Of a stretch of 23,243 nt of DNA, positions 7,649-15,909 are shown one piece after another (the first letter of the stretch is position 1; each line of letters starts with the position of its first letter). The translations under genes were made by a program, and so were the position numbers. The DNA comes from JAVBNJ01 sp031551625 (GTDB taxonomy: Bacteria > Bacteroidota > Bacteroidia > Bacteroidales > UBA932), in the NCBI GenBank assembly GCA_031551625.1, contig JAVBNJ010000019.1:1-23243 (forward strand). The letters are read 5' to 3'. The notes beneath the pieces were generated by a model. It did not search any database, had not been told where the DNA came from, and worked only from the letters and a program-made list of their open reading frames with translations.

Positions 7649-8558
7649 ATTCCAGGGGTTCTATGTGAATGGAAATATAGGTATCATTCCCGAACTTTTT
7701 CTTCAAGAGTTCTTCAGACATTTCTACCCGGTTATGCGCATCCAGCACCGACATGGCAGCGTCTACCAGCACATGCAAATCTACCGCAATATTGCAGCCG
7801 ATACGGCGGGTACGCAAGCTGTGTACACCTTGCAAGCCATTAACACTTTCAACAATATGAGTAATCTGGCACTCGGTTTCTTCGGGCAACGAACGCTCCA
7901 TCAGTTCGCAAGCGGCGGTCCAGGCTAGTTTTACGCCCACACGGCCAATAAACAAGCTAACGATAATAGCCGCGATAGGGTCTAATATATAAAATTTTTC
8001 GCCTAATAAAATCGCACCGCCAATACCGAACATTACGCCGATAGACGAAAACGAATCGGTACGGTGGTGCCAGGCATTGGCCTCCAGTGTAGGGCTATTG
8101 ATGCGCTTGGCAACACGGATGGTTAGCCGGTATATCAATTCTTTAACGAGCACTGCAACAGCCGCAGCCGCCAATGCTATGATACCGGGCGCTTCAATAG
8201 TACCTCCCTGCGCCACGTGTATGATTTTCGTCATGCCTTCCCAACAGATGCCAATGGCCACAGCAATCAGAAAAAAACTAATAATCAACGAAGCCATTGT
8301 TTCAAATTTTCCATGCCCGTAGTTATACCGCCGATTGTCGGGTTTAGCCCCCATGGCCACGCCCAGAAAGGTAATGAAATCGGTAAACAAGTCGGACAGC
8401 GAGTGAATAGCATCGGCTATCATAGCAGCGCTATGCCCCGAAATGCCGGCAAAGAGTTTGAAAATAGTAAGGACTACGTTTGCTATTAATCCATACCATG
8501 TTACCCTGTTGGCCGCCTGCAAGCGTTTTTGCTTGATGGTTTGTTCCCGTTTATGCAT
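7629..8558 (-). CDS. Cation diffusion facilitator (probable zinc efflux)
   Basis: This is a 309-residue CDF-family proton/metal antiporter of the inner membrane. About six membrane helices span residues 20-225. The metal site in helix 2 is HSLSD (H52, D56) and in helix 5 HHRTD (H164, D168); the HxxxD plus HxxxD pattern is that of the Zn-selecting members, so zinc is the likely main substrate. A cytoplasmic C-terminal domain (about 215-303) carries the ferredoxin-like dimer fold with GVHSLRTRRIGCNIAVDLHVLVD. The last residues (ESVNSGQ) are encoded by the repeat that continues into the next gene. The start lies 14 bp after the nagZ-like stop, and the three minus-strand genes look like one operon. 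Confidence 0.92.
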   Translation of the reverse strand: MHKREQTIKQKRLQAANRVTWYGLIANVVLTIFKLFAGISGHSAAMIADAIHSLSDLFTDFITFLGVAMGAKPDNRRYNYGHGKFETMASLIISFFLIAVAIGICWEGMTKIIHVAQGGTIEAPGIIALAAAAVAVLVKELIYRLTIRVAKRINSPTLEANAWHHRTDSFSSIGVMFGIGGAILLGEKFYILDPIAAIIVSLFIGRVGVKLAWTAACELMERSLPEETECQITHIVESVNGLQGVHSLRTRRIGCNIAVDLHVLVDAAMSVLDAHNRVEMSEELLKKKFGNDTYISIHIEPLESVNSGQ

Positions 8559-8572
8559 GATTAAAACCGAAT

Positions 8573-9682
8573 TTACAATTCAATTCCTAATTTTAAATTC
8601 ATAATCCGTTGGTACGATTCGTCAATACGCTCTTCTGAAATTTTACCGGACTGCACCAACTTATAAATTGTATCAAGGGCTTTTTGAGCGATTTTCGAAT
8701 CGTAGGTAGCGCCGTTGTTCGACAGGCACAAGATGTCGACTCCGGCATTTACCGCCTTTTCCAACGCCATTTCCAACGGATAGTTATCGGCAATGGCGCC
8801 CATCGCCAAATCATCGGATACAATCACACCGCGGAATCCTAACTGCTCCCGCAAAAGACCTGTCAATATTTTTTTCGACATCGTAGCCGGATAATCCGCA
8901 TCAAGCTTAGCATTGAACACATGTGAAGTCATAATCAATTTCACAGAGTCGGCTATCAACTCGCGGTATGGCTGTAACTCCACTTCGCTCCAGGTGGCGG
9001 TTACATCGGCACCACCAGCGTGCGTGTCGTTCGTAGAACTGCCGTGTCCTGGAAAGTGCTTCGAACAGGTCAGTATACCGCGTTTCGTATGTTCGTCTAT
9101 CCAGATACGGGCATGCTTCACCACCTTTTCCGGATCGGCCGAAAAACTGCGCTCTACCTTACCGATAACGGGGCATACGGGGTTCACATCCAAATCGACA
9201 CAGGGCACAAAGTTCAAATTAATACCCAATGCCGCCAACGTTTGCGCTGTGCGTGCCGCATAAAAGCGGGTGGTATCTACATTATTCAACATCCCTTGAT
9301 ATTTGGCAGTTACCGTGCGGGGAAAACCGTAAGCCGGTTTCAGGCGGCTCACCTTTCCTCCTTCCTCGTCGATTGAAACTAATAATTTAGTAGTAGATAA
9401 TTGCTGTAAGTCCGCCACCAGTTTTTTCACCTGTTCCGGCGATTGGATATTACGTCCGCGCGTACGTGTGGGCACATCGTAATCGAACAGAATGACGCCA
9501 CCGACATGCAAGTCTTTTATAGCCACGCATACATCGTTACCTTTTTTCAGTTCCGTGCCGCGAAAACCAACCAACAACATTTGTGCAATCTTGTCTTTCA
9601 GCGGTGTTTCTATTGTTTGCGCACAACCAGTAGAACCCACTAAGGCCAAGGCGACCAACAACGACAAATATTTTTTCATCAT
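8573..9682 (-). CDS. Exported glycoside hydrolase family 3 beta-N-acetylhexosaminidase (NagZ-like)
   Basis: The 369-residue product is a single-domain GH3 enzyme like NagZ, which removes GlcNAc from peptidoglycan fragments during cell-wall turnover. The diagnostic loop KHFPGHGSSTNDTH is at residues 208-221, with the D219/H221 dyad that acts as general acid/base in Gram-positive and Bacteroidota NagZ. The nucleophile Asp is in VSDDLAMGAI (D290). SIDEEGG at 103-109 is also conserved. A signal sequence with Cys at position 20 (GSTGC) suggests a lipoprotein, although the lipobox is weak; a periplasmic location is likely either way. Two adjacent ATGs (9682, 9679) could both start translation. It is first in the operon with the CDF and WbqC-like genes. 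Confidence 0.92.
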   Translation of the reverse strand: MMKKYLSLLVALALVGSTGCAQTIETPLKDKIAQMLLVGFRGTELKKGNDVCVAIKDLHVGGVILFDYDVPTRTRGRNIQSPEQVKKLVADLQQLSTTKLLVSIDEEGGKVSRLKPAYGFPRTVTAKYQGMLNNVDTTRFYAARTAQTLAALGINLNFVPCVDLDVNPVCPVIGKVERSFSADPEKVVKHARIWIDEHTKRGILTCSKHFPGHGSSTNDTHAGGADVTATWSEVELQPYRELIADSVKLIMTSHVFNAKLDADYPATMSKKILTGLLREQLGFRGVIVSDDLAMGAIADNYPLEMALEKAVNAGVDILCLSNNGATYDSKIAQKALDTIYKLVQSGKISEERIDESYQRIMNLKLGIEL

Positions 9683-9703
9683 TTCATTTCTTATTTACAA
9701 CCA

Positions 9704-9711
9704 CAAAGATA
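9704..9711 (-). promoter_or_regulatory. -7 box upstream of the nagZ-like gene
   Basis: TATCTTTG on the minus strand ends 21 bp before the first ATG. It abuts the U-tract of the preceding terminator. No TTTG at -33 is visible. Confidence 0.55.
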
Positions 9712-9744
9712 AAAAAAAGCGCGGACTTCTGGAGAAGTCCGCGC
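9711..9744 (-). terminator. Strong terminator of the POT permease gene
   Basis: Stem GCGCGGACTT (9719-9728) pairs perfectly with AAGTCCGCGC (9735-9744) around a short loop that can itself pair further, followed on the minus strand by eight T. It lies 47 bp after the permease stop. Confidence 0.9.
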
Positions 9745-9791
9745 CCCGTTTTGAAAGTAAAAAACATACTTAACGTGAAGGACGTCTATAA

Positions 9792-11294
9792 TTATTTAGC
9801 AATTTTTTCAAGCCATTTCAACATGAACAGCATGGTGAACATGGAGATGCAGCAAGCTATCACAAATACCATCCAAGTCATCCAAATAGGAATGCTTTCA
9901 TAAAGGATAGCGCCGATAAACAGCAATGAGTTACCGATAGCTGTAGCACAAAGCCACAAACCCTGCATCATACCTTGGTATTTAGGGGGAGCCACTTTCG
10001 ACACGAACGAGATTCCAAGCGGTGAAATGAACAATTCGGCTACCGTTAAAATAAAGTAGGTACCTACGAGCAAGAATGGTGTAACTTTAGCAAATGTAAC
10101 ACCACCGGCCAGTTCCGAGTGCAGCGGAAGGGCAAACGAACCCAATGTCATCAGCACATACCCGCAAGCGGCAATACCCATACCGATAGCTATTTTCTTG
10201 GGTGTCGAAGGTTCTTTACCCTTAGCGCGCAACCATCCGAAAAGAGCCAACACTGCGGGAGTAAGGAATACTACGAAAAACGGATTGATGGATTGGAACA
10301 ACTCTGCACCCACCAGCGTGGTGAAACCAAGGTTGATATTAATCCCGCTCAAATCCGTGTAATCCTTGGCAAACATCGTTAGCGTCAACCCATTTTGGTG
10401 AAACGAAAACCAGAAGAAAATAACCACTGCAAACACTGCAAACAAAGCATACATGCGTTGTTTCACTTCGTGAACCGACATCTCGGCACCTTGTACACCA
10501 GCAGCTTTTGCATCGTGATGTTGTGGATTAGGGAATTTCTTTTTATTGAACATGTAGATTGACAACGAGATAAGCATAGCACCGATAGCTATTGCAAATG
10601 CATAGTGGAAACCGGTTACAAATACATTCAAATAATCGCTTGCAAAATTAGCGCCGGTATAGCCCATTGAATTGGCATACTCTGCCAATTGCGGCACCTC
10701 TACTCCTTTAAGCGCAGTGTGGCACATTTCCGGCAAAGCAGCTTCGTAGGCAAAGCCATGCGAAGTAACCCACCAGTTACGCATAGCTACTGCCATAATC
10801 GGTGCAAAAATAGCACCCACGTTTATAAACATGTAAAATAACGAGAAGCCCGAGTCGCGCATTTTTAAGTATTGCGGATTATCATACATTTGGCCAACCA
10901 ATGCTTGCAAGTTACCTTTGAACAAACCATTACCAAAGGCAATTATAAAGAGTCCCAAACATGAGAGTACCAACAATGGAATGAATTGATCTTCGGGAAC
11001 AGGTGTACTGGTCGGGTAGGCCAAAATCACATAACCTGCAGCCATCAGAAGAAGCCCTACAAGAATAGTGCCTTTAAAATTCTTCAGTTTATCTGCAATC
11101 AAACCACCCACAAAGGCAAGGATATAGATTGAGAAATAAAAGATCGAATAAATAATACCGGCATTCGTTCCACTTAATCCAAATTTGGCTTGCAAAAACA
11201 AGAGGAGAATTGCCATCATGGTGTAAAAGCCGAAACGCTCGCCCATGTTAGAAAGCGCCGCTCCCAATAATCCTTTCGGGTGATTTTTAAACAT
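9792..11294 (-). CDS. POT-family proton-dependent di/tripeptide permease
   Basis: The 500-residue inner-membrane protein is a member of the POT/PTR branch of the major facilitator superfamily, which imports di- and tripeptides with protons. The N-terminus reads HPKGLLGAALSNMGERFGFYTMMAIL, carrying the family's ERFG(F/Y)Y motif (E19, R20), and the second helix pair shows GGLIADKLKNFKGT. About twelve or more hydrophobic segments run to the end. The FISPLGISFVSKVAPPKYQGMMQGLW segment in the C-terminal half is also typical of the family. The start at 11294 matches the usual N-terminus. The gene stands alone, with its own promoter and terminator. Confidence 0.93.
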   Translation of the reverse strand: MFKNHPKGLLGAALSNMGERFGFYTMMAILLLFLQAKFGLSGTNAGIIYSIFYFSIYILAFVGGLIADKLKNFKGTILVGLLLMAAGYVILAYPTSTPVPEDQFIPLLVLSCLGLFIIAFGNGLFKGNLQALVGQMYDNPQYLKMRDSGFSLFYMFINVGAIFAPIMAVAMRNWWVTSHGFAYEAALPEMCHTALKGVEVPQLAEYANSMGYTGANFASDYLNVFVTGFHYAFAIAIGAMLISLSIYMFNKKKFPNPQHHDAKAAGVQGAEMSVHEVKQRMYALFAVFAVVIFFWFSFHQNGLTLTMFAKDYTDLSGININLGFTTLVGAELFQSINPFFVVFLTPAVLALFGWLRAKGKEPSTPKKIAIGMGIAACGYVLMTLGSFALPLHSELAGGVTFAKVTPFLLVGTYFILTVAELFISPLGISFVSKVAPPKYQGMMQGLWLCATAIGNSLLFIGAILYESIPIWMTWMVFVIACCISMFTMLFMLKWLEKIAK

Positions 11295-11349
11295 AGAGTT
11301 TTATTTAAAAGTTAGTAAATTAAAAGTTCTATCTTATATTTTAGCAGGG

Positions 11350-11357
11350 CAAAGATA
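11350..11357 (-). promoter_or_regulatory. -7 box upstream of the POT permease gene
   Basis: TATCTTTG on the minus strand lies 55 bp before the ATG at 11294 and back-to-back with the promoter of the divergent DUF4831 gene. Confidence 0.5.
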
Positions 11358-11387
11358 GGAAAAAAATAGTATATTCGAATAAAATCT

Positions 11388-11395
11388 TAACTTTG
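11388..11395 (+). promoter_or_regulatory. -7 box upstream of the DUF4831 gene
   Basis: TAACTTTG fits TAnnTTTG and lies 23 bp before the ATG at 11419. No clear -33 TTTG is visible. Confidence 0.5.
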
Positions 11396-11418
11396 TACGA
11401 TAGATATTGATTGAAATT

Positions 11419-12486
11419 ATGAAAAAAGTATTGTTGACAACATCATTGGTCATAGCTTATTGTTACTATCTGGCTGCACAAACTCCATTACAACGGGGCA
11501 GCGAAATTCCGCAAGGTTCCGTAGTATACGCATTACCATCTACAACTATTGAGATACAAGCCGAAGCGGTGCACGAACTGTTTACCGCCGGCCCGTATGC
11601 CCGTTATTCCCAGAAATATTTAGGCATAGAAGCCGAAGCTGCCAATAAAGAAATTTACTATTTAAAAAGCCTCGCTCTGAAAACCACTATTGAAGCCGAT
11701 GCTATACAAATATATGCATTAGAGGTAAAAGATAAAAATGCAGCGGCGAACTTTCTTCGTTTCTCGTCCGAAGGTTTAATCGTGTCGCTTGACCAAGCAG
11801 GTAGCACACCGGCCAATTTTCAGTTTTCCAATGCTACCCCGGCAGCCTTTGCAGACAAAGGCGTGGAAGCGAATATAGGCAGCGAAAAAGTAACGCTTTA
11901 CAAAACAGTACAAACCGACAGTGGTTTTGAAAAAGTGCCCGTACAGCAAAACCAGACAGTAGAAAAAAATCCGGAGAAACGTGCCGAAGAAGCAGCCAAT
12001 GTAATTTTCACGTTGCGTAAAAAACGTATTGAGTTAATTACCGGTGATGTGGAAGGCGCGCTAAGCAAAGACGGGCTGCAAGCAGCGCTCAATGAGATTA
12101 AACGTCTCGAAGATGAATATCTTTCACTATTTATAGGAAAAACCACCAGTGATGTACAGAGTGCCGTATTCTATGTAACCCCTGCGGCTTCGCAAGCAAA
12201 ACAGTTATATGTAGCATTCCGCTTTTCGGATACGCAAGGATTATTGCAGGCCAACAATGTGGCAGGCCGTCCGGTTACACTTGAATTAACGCCGGAGAAA
12301 AAAGCCGCCGAACAGCCTTCGAATGCCGCCGACAACAGCGGTAAGCAGCCGCGTGTAGCTTACCGCATGCCCGAAGCCGTGCAAGCACGCATCAACGACG
12401 GACAAAATACCTTGTTGCAAACACGCCTGCTGGTATACCAACTGGGGCGCACGATGACATTTCCCGCCAATCTGCAAGTGAAATAA
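11419..12486 (+). CDS. Exported DUF4831 protein
   Basis: The 355-residue product has a signal peptide (MKKVLLTTSLVIAYCYYLAAQ) and belongs by sequence pattern to DUF4831, a Bacteroidota family of unknown function. Recognisable parts are QGSVVYALPSTTIEIQAEA near the mature N-terminus, GPYARYSQKYLGIEA, and a helical segment KRIELITGDVEGALSKDGLQAALNEIKRLEDEYLSLFIG. A short low-complexity stretch, KKAAEQPSNAADNSGKQP, precedes a conserved-looking end, AYRMPEAVQARINDGQNTLLQTRLLVYQLGRTM. I chose the ATG at 11419, not the upstream TTG, because it starts the signal peptide. It is followed 17 bp later by the permease gene and probably shares its transcript. Confidence 0.82.
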   Translation: MKKVLLTTSLVIAYCYYLAAQTPLQRGSEIPQGSVVYALPSTTIEIQAEAVHELFTAGPYARYSQKYLGIEAEAANKEIYYLKSLALKTTIEADAIQIYALEVKDKNAAANFLRFSSEGLIVSLDQAGSTPANFQFSNATPAAFADKGVEANIGSEKVTLYKTVQTDSGFEKVPVQQNQTVEKNPEKRAEEAANVIFTLRKKRIELITGDVEGALSKDGLQAALNEIKRLEDEYLSLFIGKTTSDVQSAVFYVTPAASQAKQLYVAFRFSDTQGLLQANNVAGRPVTLELTPEKKAAEQPSNAADNSGKQPRVAYRMPEAVQARINDGQNTLLQTRLLVYQLGRTMTFPANLQVK

Positions 12487-12503
12487 AAAATATTTATAGC
12501 AAA

Positions 12504-13775
12504 ATGCGCAAACGATTACGTAGCATATACATCCTGTTAAAGCTTCTCGGCGAAAGTTTTTCATTTTCGTATGAATCAGTGAAATCGAATAAATTGCGCA
12601 CGTTACTTTCGCTGCTGGGTGTCACTATCGGTATCTTCTCCATCGTGTCGGTGCTGACTATGGTGGATGCTCTTGAATCAAATATCCGAGAAGGGATCGA
12701 ATCGTTTGGCTCCGATGTTATTTATGTGCAACGCTGGCCGTGGGGGCCTGAAGACGGGGTAGAATATAAATGGTGGGAGTTTCGCCAACGCCCGACCATT
12801 AAATACGAAGAATACCTGCATATACAAAACCATTGCAAAAGCGCCGCCACATCGGCTTTTGTACTGAATTTTTCACGGCAATTGAAATATAAAACCAACA
12901 CCACTTCGCGCGTGGGTATTGCCGGTGTTACGTACGATTGGGACAAAATTTCGTCGTTCGATATTGAAGACGGGCGTTATTTTTCGCCGATGGAAATTAA
13001 CAGCGGCGCCAATGTAGCCCTCATCGGGAACAAGTTGGCTATTGAATTATTTGGCGACGACACACCGGTAGGCAAAACATTCCAAATAGCCGGACGCAAA
13101 ACCCGCGTGATAGGCTTGCTGAAAAAACAAGGTAAAAGTTTACTGAACGCCTCCGACTACGACAATTCATTGATGGTGCCGCTCAATTATGCACGTGCCA
13201 TGGCCAATATGCGTTACGCCGATCCGTTCATTGCAGTAAAAGCAAAAAGCGGCGTGACAATCGATGATATGAAAGGCGAATTAAAAATGCTGATGCGTTC
13301 GCTGCATCGACTCAAACCATCACAGAAAGATGATTTTGCTCTTAACGAATTAAGCAGCATTACGAAACAACTGAACCCTATATTAGGTACTATCAACGGG
13401 GTTGGCTGGATTATCGGCGGATTCGCTATTCTCATCGGGGCATTCGGCGTGGCCAACATTATGTTTGTGTCGGTGAAAGAACGCACCTCTATCATCGGTA
13501 TTCAGAAAGCGCTTGGTGCAAAAAATTATTTTATCCTCATGCAATTTTTGTTCGAAGCGGTGCTACTTACTATTGCAGGTGGGCTTTTAGGGTTATTGAT
13601 TGTCTTCATTGGCACCAATGTGGTTACCTATGCTTTTGACTTTCCTATTGCGCTTACGCTTGGCAACATCTTACGAGGTATTCTTATCTCCACTGTTGTT
13701 GGTATCCTTGCCGGTATTATTCCTGCATCAATGGCTGCACGCCTCAATCCGGTAGTAGCTATTTCGGCAAAATAG
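12504..13775 (+). CDS. FtsX/MacB-type ABC transporter permease
   Basis: This 423-residue protein has the layout of MacB/LolC-type permeases: a first membrane helix (about 32-55, in LRTLLSLLGVTIGIFSIVSVLTMV), a large periplasmic MacB-PCD-like domain (about 56-290) and three helices in the C-terminal FtsX domain (about 300-418), with the conserved VKERTSIIGIQKALGAK loop between the first two. Such proteins do not form a pore for import; with an ATPase they drive export, lipoprotein sorting or toxin efflux. No ATP-binding subunit or fusion partner is encoded nearby. The gene follows DUF4831 by 17 bp and stops 1 bp before the convergent rsmA. Confidence 0.9.
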   Translation: MRKRLRSIYILLKLLGESFSFSYESVKSNKLRTLLSLLGVTIGIFSIVSVLTMVDALESNIREGIESFGSDVIYVQRWPWGPEDGVEYKWWEFRQRPTIKYEEYLHIQNHCKSAATSAFVLNFSRQLKYKTNTTSRVGIAGVTYDWDKISSFDIEDGRYFSPMEINSGANVALIGNKLAIELFGDDTPVGKTFQIAGRKTRVIGLLKKQGKSLLNASDYDNSLMVPLNYARAMANMRYADPFIAVKAKSGVTIDDMKGELKMLMRSLHRLKPSQKDDFALNELSSITKQLNPILGTINGVGWIIGGFAILIGAFGVANIMFVSVKERTSIIGIQKALGAKNYFILMQFLFEAVLLTIAGGLLGLLIVFIGTNVVTYAFDFPIALTLGNILRGILISTVVGILAGIIPASMAARLNPVVAISAK

Positions 13776-13776
13776 G

Positions 13777-14550
13777 TTAGCGATTGTTATCAACCAGATT
13801 GGTTAACGCTACAAAATCGGCTACACTCAATTGCTCGGGACGCATAGTAAAATAGTGGTGTTCGGGCAACACAGCATCGTGCGTTACGGCTTTAATAGAA
13901 TTACGGATAACCTTTCGCCGCTGATTGAATGTGGCTTTTATTATTTGTTTGAATAAAATTTCGTTGCACTCCAACTTCGCCACGGAGTTGCGCTTCAAGC
14001 GTATCACTGCCGATTTCACTTTAGGCGGCGGCGAGAATACGTGCTCGTGAACCGTAAACAAATAGTCAATATCGTAGTAGGCTTGCAGCAACACGCTTAG
14101 AATACCATACGTTTTACTGCCCGGCGGACAAGCGATACGCTCGGCCACTTCTTTCTGAATCATGCACACCACTTCGGGAATCTGATTCTTGCAATCCAGA
14201 ATCCTGAAAAAAATTTGCGACGAAATATTGTATGGAAAATTCCCGATAACCGAAAACGGCTCCACAAAAACTTTAGTTAAATCCATTTGCAGGAAGTCAC
14301 CTGCAATGAGCCGCTCACCCAGCGCCGGATAATTTTGTTGCAGGTAGGCCACCGAGTCTTTGTCGATTTCGGCGGCGTAGGTAGTAATATCAGAACGCTG
14401 CAACAGCAATCCGGTAAGTACGCCCATCCCCGGTCCTACTTCGAGTACACAGCGTGTGCCGCCCGACAGGCTATCGACAATGCGTTGTGCAATACTTTTA
14501 TCATTTAAAAAGTGTTGTCCCAGGTGTTTCTTTGCACGAACTTGCTCCAT
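13777..14550 (-). CDS. rsmA: 16S rRNA dimethyladenosine transferase RsmA/KsgA
   Basis: RsmA dimethylates two adjacent adenosines (A1518 and A1519, E. coli numbering) near the 3' end of 16S rRNA during 30S maturation. The 257-residue length is normal. The opening KKHLGQHFLNDKSIAQRIV is diagnostic; the SAM-binding motif VLEVGPGMGVLT is at residues 35-46 and the catalytic NFPY at 104-107. The C-terminal helical domain contains FSPPPKVKSAVIRL and FNQRRKVIRN. The ATG at 14550 begins a few residues before the conserved KKHLGQ block. No TAnnTTTG box is visible in the 200 bp upstream, which hold a degenerate inverted repeat instead. Confidence 0.97.
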   Translation of the reverse strand: MEQVRAKKHLGQHFLNDKSIAQRIVDSLSGGTRCVLEVGPGMGVLTGLLLQRSDITTYAAEIDKDSVAYLQQNYPALGERLIAGDFLQMDLTKVFVEPFSVIGNFPYNISSQIFFRILDCKNQIPEVVCMIQKEVAERIACPPGSKTYGILSVLLQAYYDIDYLFTVHEHVFSPPPKVKSAVIRLKRNSVAKLECNEILFKQIIKATFNQRRKVIRNSIKAVTHDAVLPEHHYFTMRPEQLSVADFVALTNLVDNNR

Positions 14551-14573
14551 AATTATTATTTACTTTTTGTCTC

Positions 14574-14735
14574 CGAATTACACAAATGGCACGAATTAAA
14601 ATACAATTATAGAGTCAATAAGAAATTACAGAATTTTTCTTGTTTGCTTTGCAAACACATTTAGTTTCGCTGAGCTTCGGTTCGTGTAATTTATATTTTA
14701 GTTGTCTCTATGCACATCTCCATTCGTGTAATTCG
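14574..14735. repeat. Noncoding element with 16-bp inverted ends (MITE-like or repeat relic)
   Basis: CGAATTACACAAATGG at 14574-14589 is the inverse complement of 14720-14735 with one mismatch. A second weaker match (TAAAATAcAATTA against TAAAATATAAATTA) lies inside. The 162 bp fill most of the rsmA-upstream gap and hold no gene. The unit CACGAATTACAC is a familiar dispersed intergenic repeat, so this may be a decayed pair of such repeats; no target duplication was seen. Confidence 0.5.
14641..14657 (-). terminator. Hairpin downstream of the EEP gene, possible weak terminator
   Basis: TGTTTGC (14641-14647) pairs perfectly with GCAAACA (14651-14657) around a 3-nt loop. On the minus strand it is followed by AGAAAAATTC rather than a U-tract, so termination would be weak. 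It sits 94 bp after the EEP stop. Confidence 0.3.
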
Positions 14736-14751
14736 TGGATAAACTTTGTAG

Positions 14752-15771
14752 TTAAAAATTGTGTTGTATTGTCATTACAACGGGTAGATGGTCGCTCACA
14801 CCGCCTTTATACTTGCCTGCCTCGAATGTACGGCGTACTTTTTCGCCTAAAAATTTATTGTCCTGCTCCAGCAAAAATTCCGCACGGAATACTTGCACAT
14901 CGCTTGGCGAAATGGATACCGGCTGCCGTGTATCCAACAAATTACCCGATATAAAAAATAAATCTATAAGTTCCCAATTTTTCTGGTATTTCAACGAGCC
15001 CTCTCCGCGCTTGGCCAACGGCAACATTAGATTGTGCAGGCAAGAGAGGCATTTAACACCATCTACGGCACCCAACGTTTTTACAACTGGCCGGCTGTCG
15101 GGCGTATCGTTAAAATCGCCCATCACTATAATATTGGCATGCGGGTTAACGCAGAGAATAGAATCGGTTACGGCACGCAATGTTTCGGCAGCCCGCACAC
15201 GCTTTGGTTCAGACTTGGAAGCACCTCCCAACTTCGATGGCCAGTGGTTAACAAATACATGTAGTGTATCCAAGCCACGCAGTACTCCTTTTGCATATAG
15301 GATCTCGCGTGTACCACAACTACCCGAATTGTAGCAAACCTTAAACCAAGCGGTATTCAATACTTCGAACCGATCGGTACGGTAGAGCAATGCCACATCA
15401 ATGCCGCGCGGGTCGGGCGAATCGCGATGTACAATACCATAGCCGATTTTTGCCAGCGGCGTTTCTTTAGTCAACTTATGCAACACAACTCTATTTTCCA
15501 CTTCGCACAATCCCACCAATGCCGGAGCATTTCCGTCGCCAACGGCGACAATTGTTTTAGCGATGCCGTTATTTTTTGTTTTCAGTTTTTTCCATGTCCA
15601 TCCATACTTTCCTGTAGGCGTAAAATCTTCGTCTTGCGCATGAGGATCTTCGATCGGGTCAAACAAATTCTCAAGATTGAAGAACATCACTTTGTCCACC
15701 TGCAACACTTGCTGGGCAATGCCTACAAACGGACAAAACAAAAGTGCCAAAACAAAAAAATGCTGTCGCAT
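14752..15771 (-). CDS. Exported endonuclease/exonuclease/phosphatase (EEP) family protein
   Basis: This 339-residue protein has a signal peptide (MRQHFFVLALLFCPFVGIAQ) and a complete EEP/DNase I-like catalytic set: FNLENLFDP (N32), LCEVEN (E90), the NHWPS His (H175), MGDFND (D219, N221) and the terminal SDHLPV (Asp-His pair). The fold cleaves phosphodiesters or phosphomonoesters with Mg2+; nucleic acid, sphingomyelin and inositol phosphates are all substrates in the superfamily. The signal peptide places it outside the cytoplasm, so scavenging of extracellular nucleic acid or phosphate is possible but not shown. It has its own promoter, and two hairpin-forming dyads lie upstream of it. Confidence 0.88.
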   Translation of the reverse strand: MRQHFFVLALLFCPFVGIAQQVLQVDKVMFFNLENLFDPIEDPHAQDEDFTPTGKYGWTWKKLKTKNNGIAKTIVAVGDGNAPALVGLCEVENRVVLHKLTKETPLAKIGYGIVHRDSPDPRGIDVALLYRTDRFEVLNTAWFKVCYNSGSCGTREILYAKGVLRGLDTLHVFVNHWPSKLGGASKSEPKRVRAAETLRAVTDSILCVNPHANIIVMGDFNDTPDSRPVVKTLGAVDGVKCLSCLHNLMLPLAKRGEGSLKYQKNWELIDLFFISGNLLDTRQPVSISPSDVQVFRAEFLLEQDNKFLGEKVRRTFEAGKYKGGVSDHLPVVMTIQHNF

Positions 15772-15798
15772 AAACCACTTTCACTAAATTAATGGGCA

Positions 15799-15806
15799 CA
15801 AAGGTA
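15799..15806 (-). promoter_or_regulatory. -7 box upstream of the EEP gene
   Basis: TACCTTTG on the minus strand fits TAnnTTTG and lies 27 bp before the ATG at 15771. No -33 TTTG was found. Confidence 0.5.
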
Positions 15807-15845
15807 CGAAAAAAAATTACGGGCGGAAGCAGCGGACAATAGTAA

Positions 15846-15866
15846 CAATAGAACATGGTTCTATTG
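15846..15866. promoter_or_regulatory. Perfect 9-bp dyad, candidate operator upstream of the EEP gene
   Basis: CAATAGAAC (15846-15854) and GTTCTATTG (15858-15866) are perfect inverse complements around a 3-bp centre. The dyad lies about 40-60 bp upstream of the EEP -7 box and away from the alaS terminator. It could bind a dimeric regulator, but there is no second copy in the window to support that. Confidence 0.4.
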
Positions 15867-15909
15867 CAGAAACTAATGTTGAGTAATTTTTACATTTGCT
15901 TTTTCAACT

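Noticed and set aside
14640..14954. Plus-strand open frame of 104 codons spanning the spacer and the EEP gene end
   Set aside because: It runs through the inverted-repeat spacer and then antisense to a well-supported EEP gene; the peptide is Cys/Leu-rich without recognisable features.
14759..15334. Plus-strand open frame of 191 codons opposite the EEP gene
   Set aside because: The minus-strand frame has every catalytic motif of the EEP fold; the plus frame has none.
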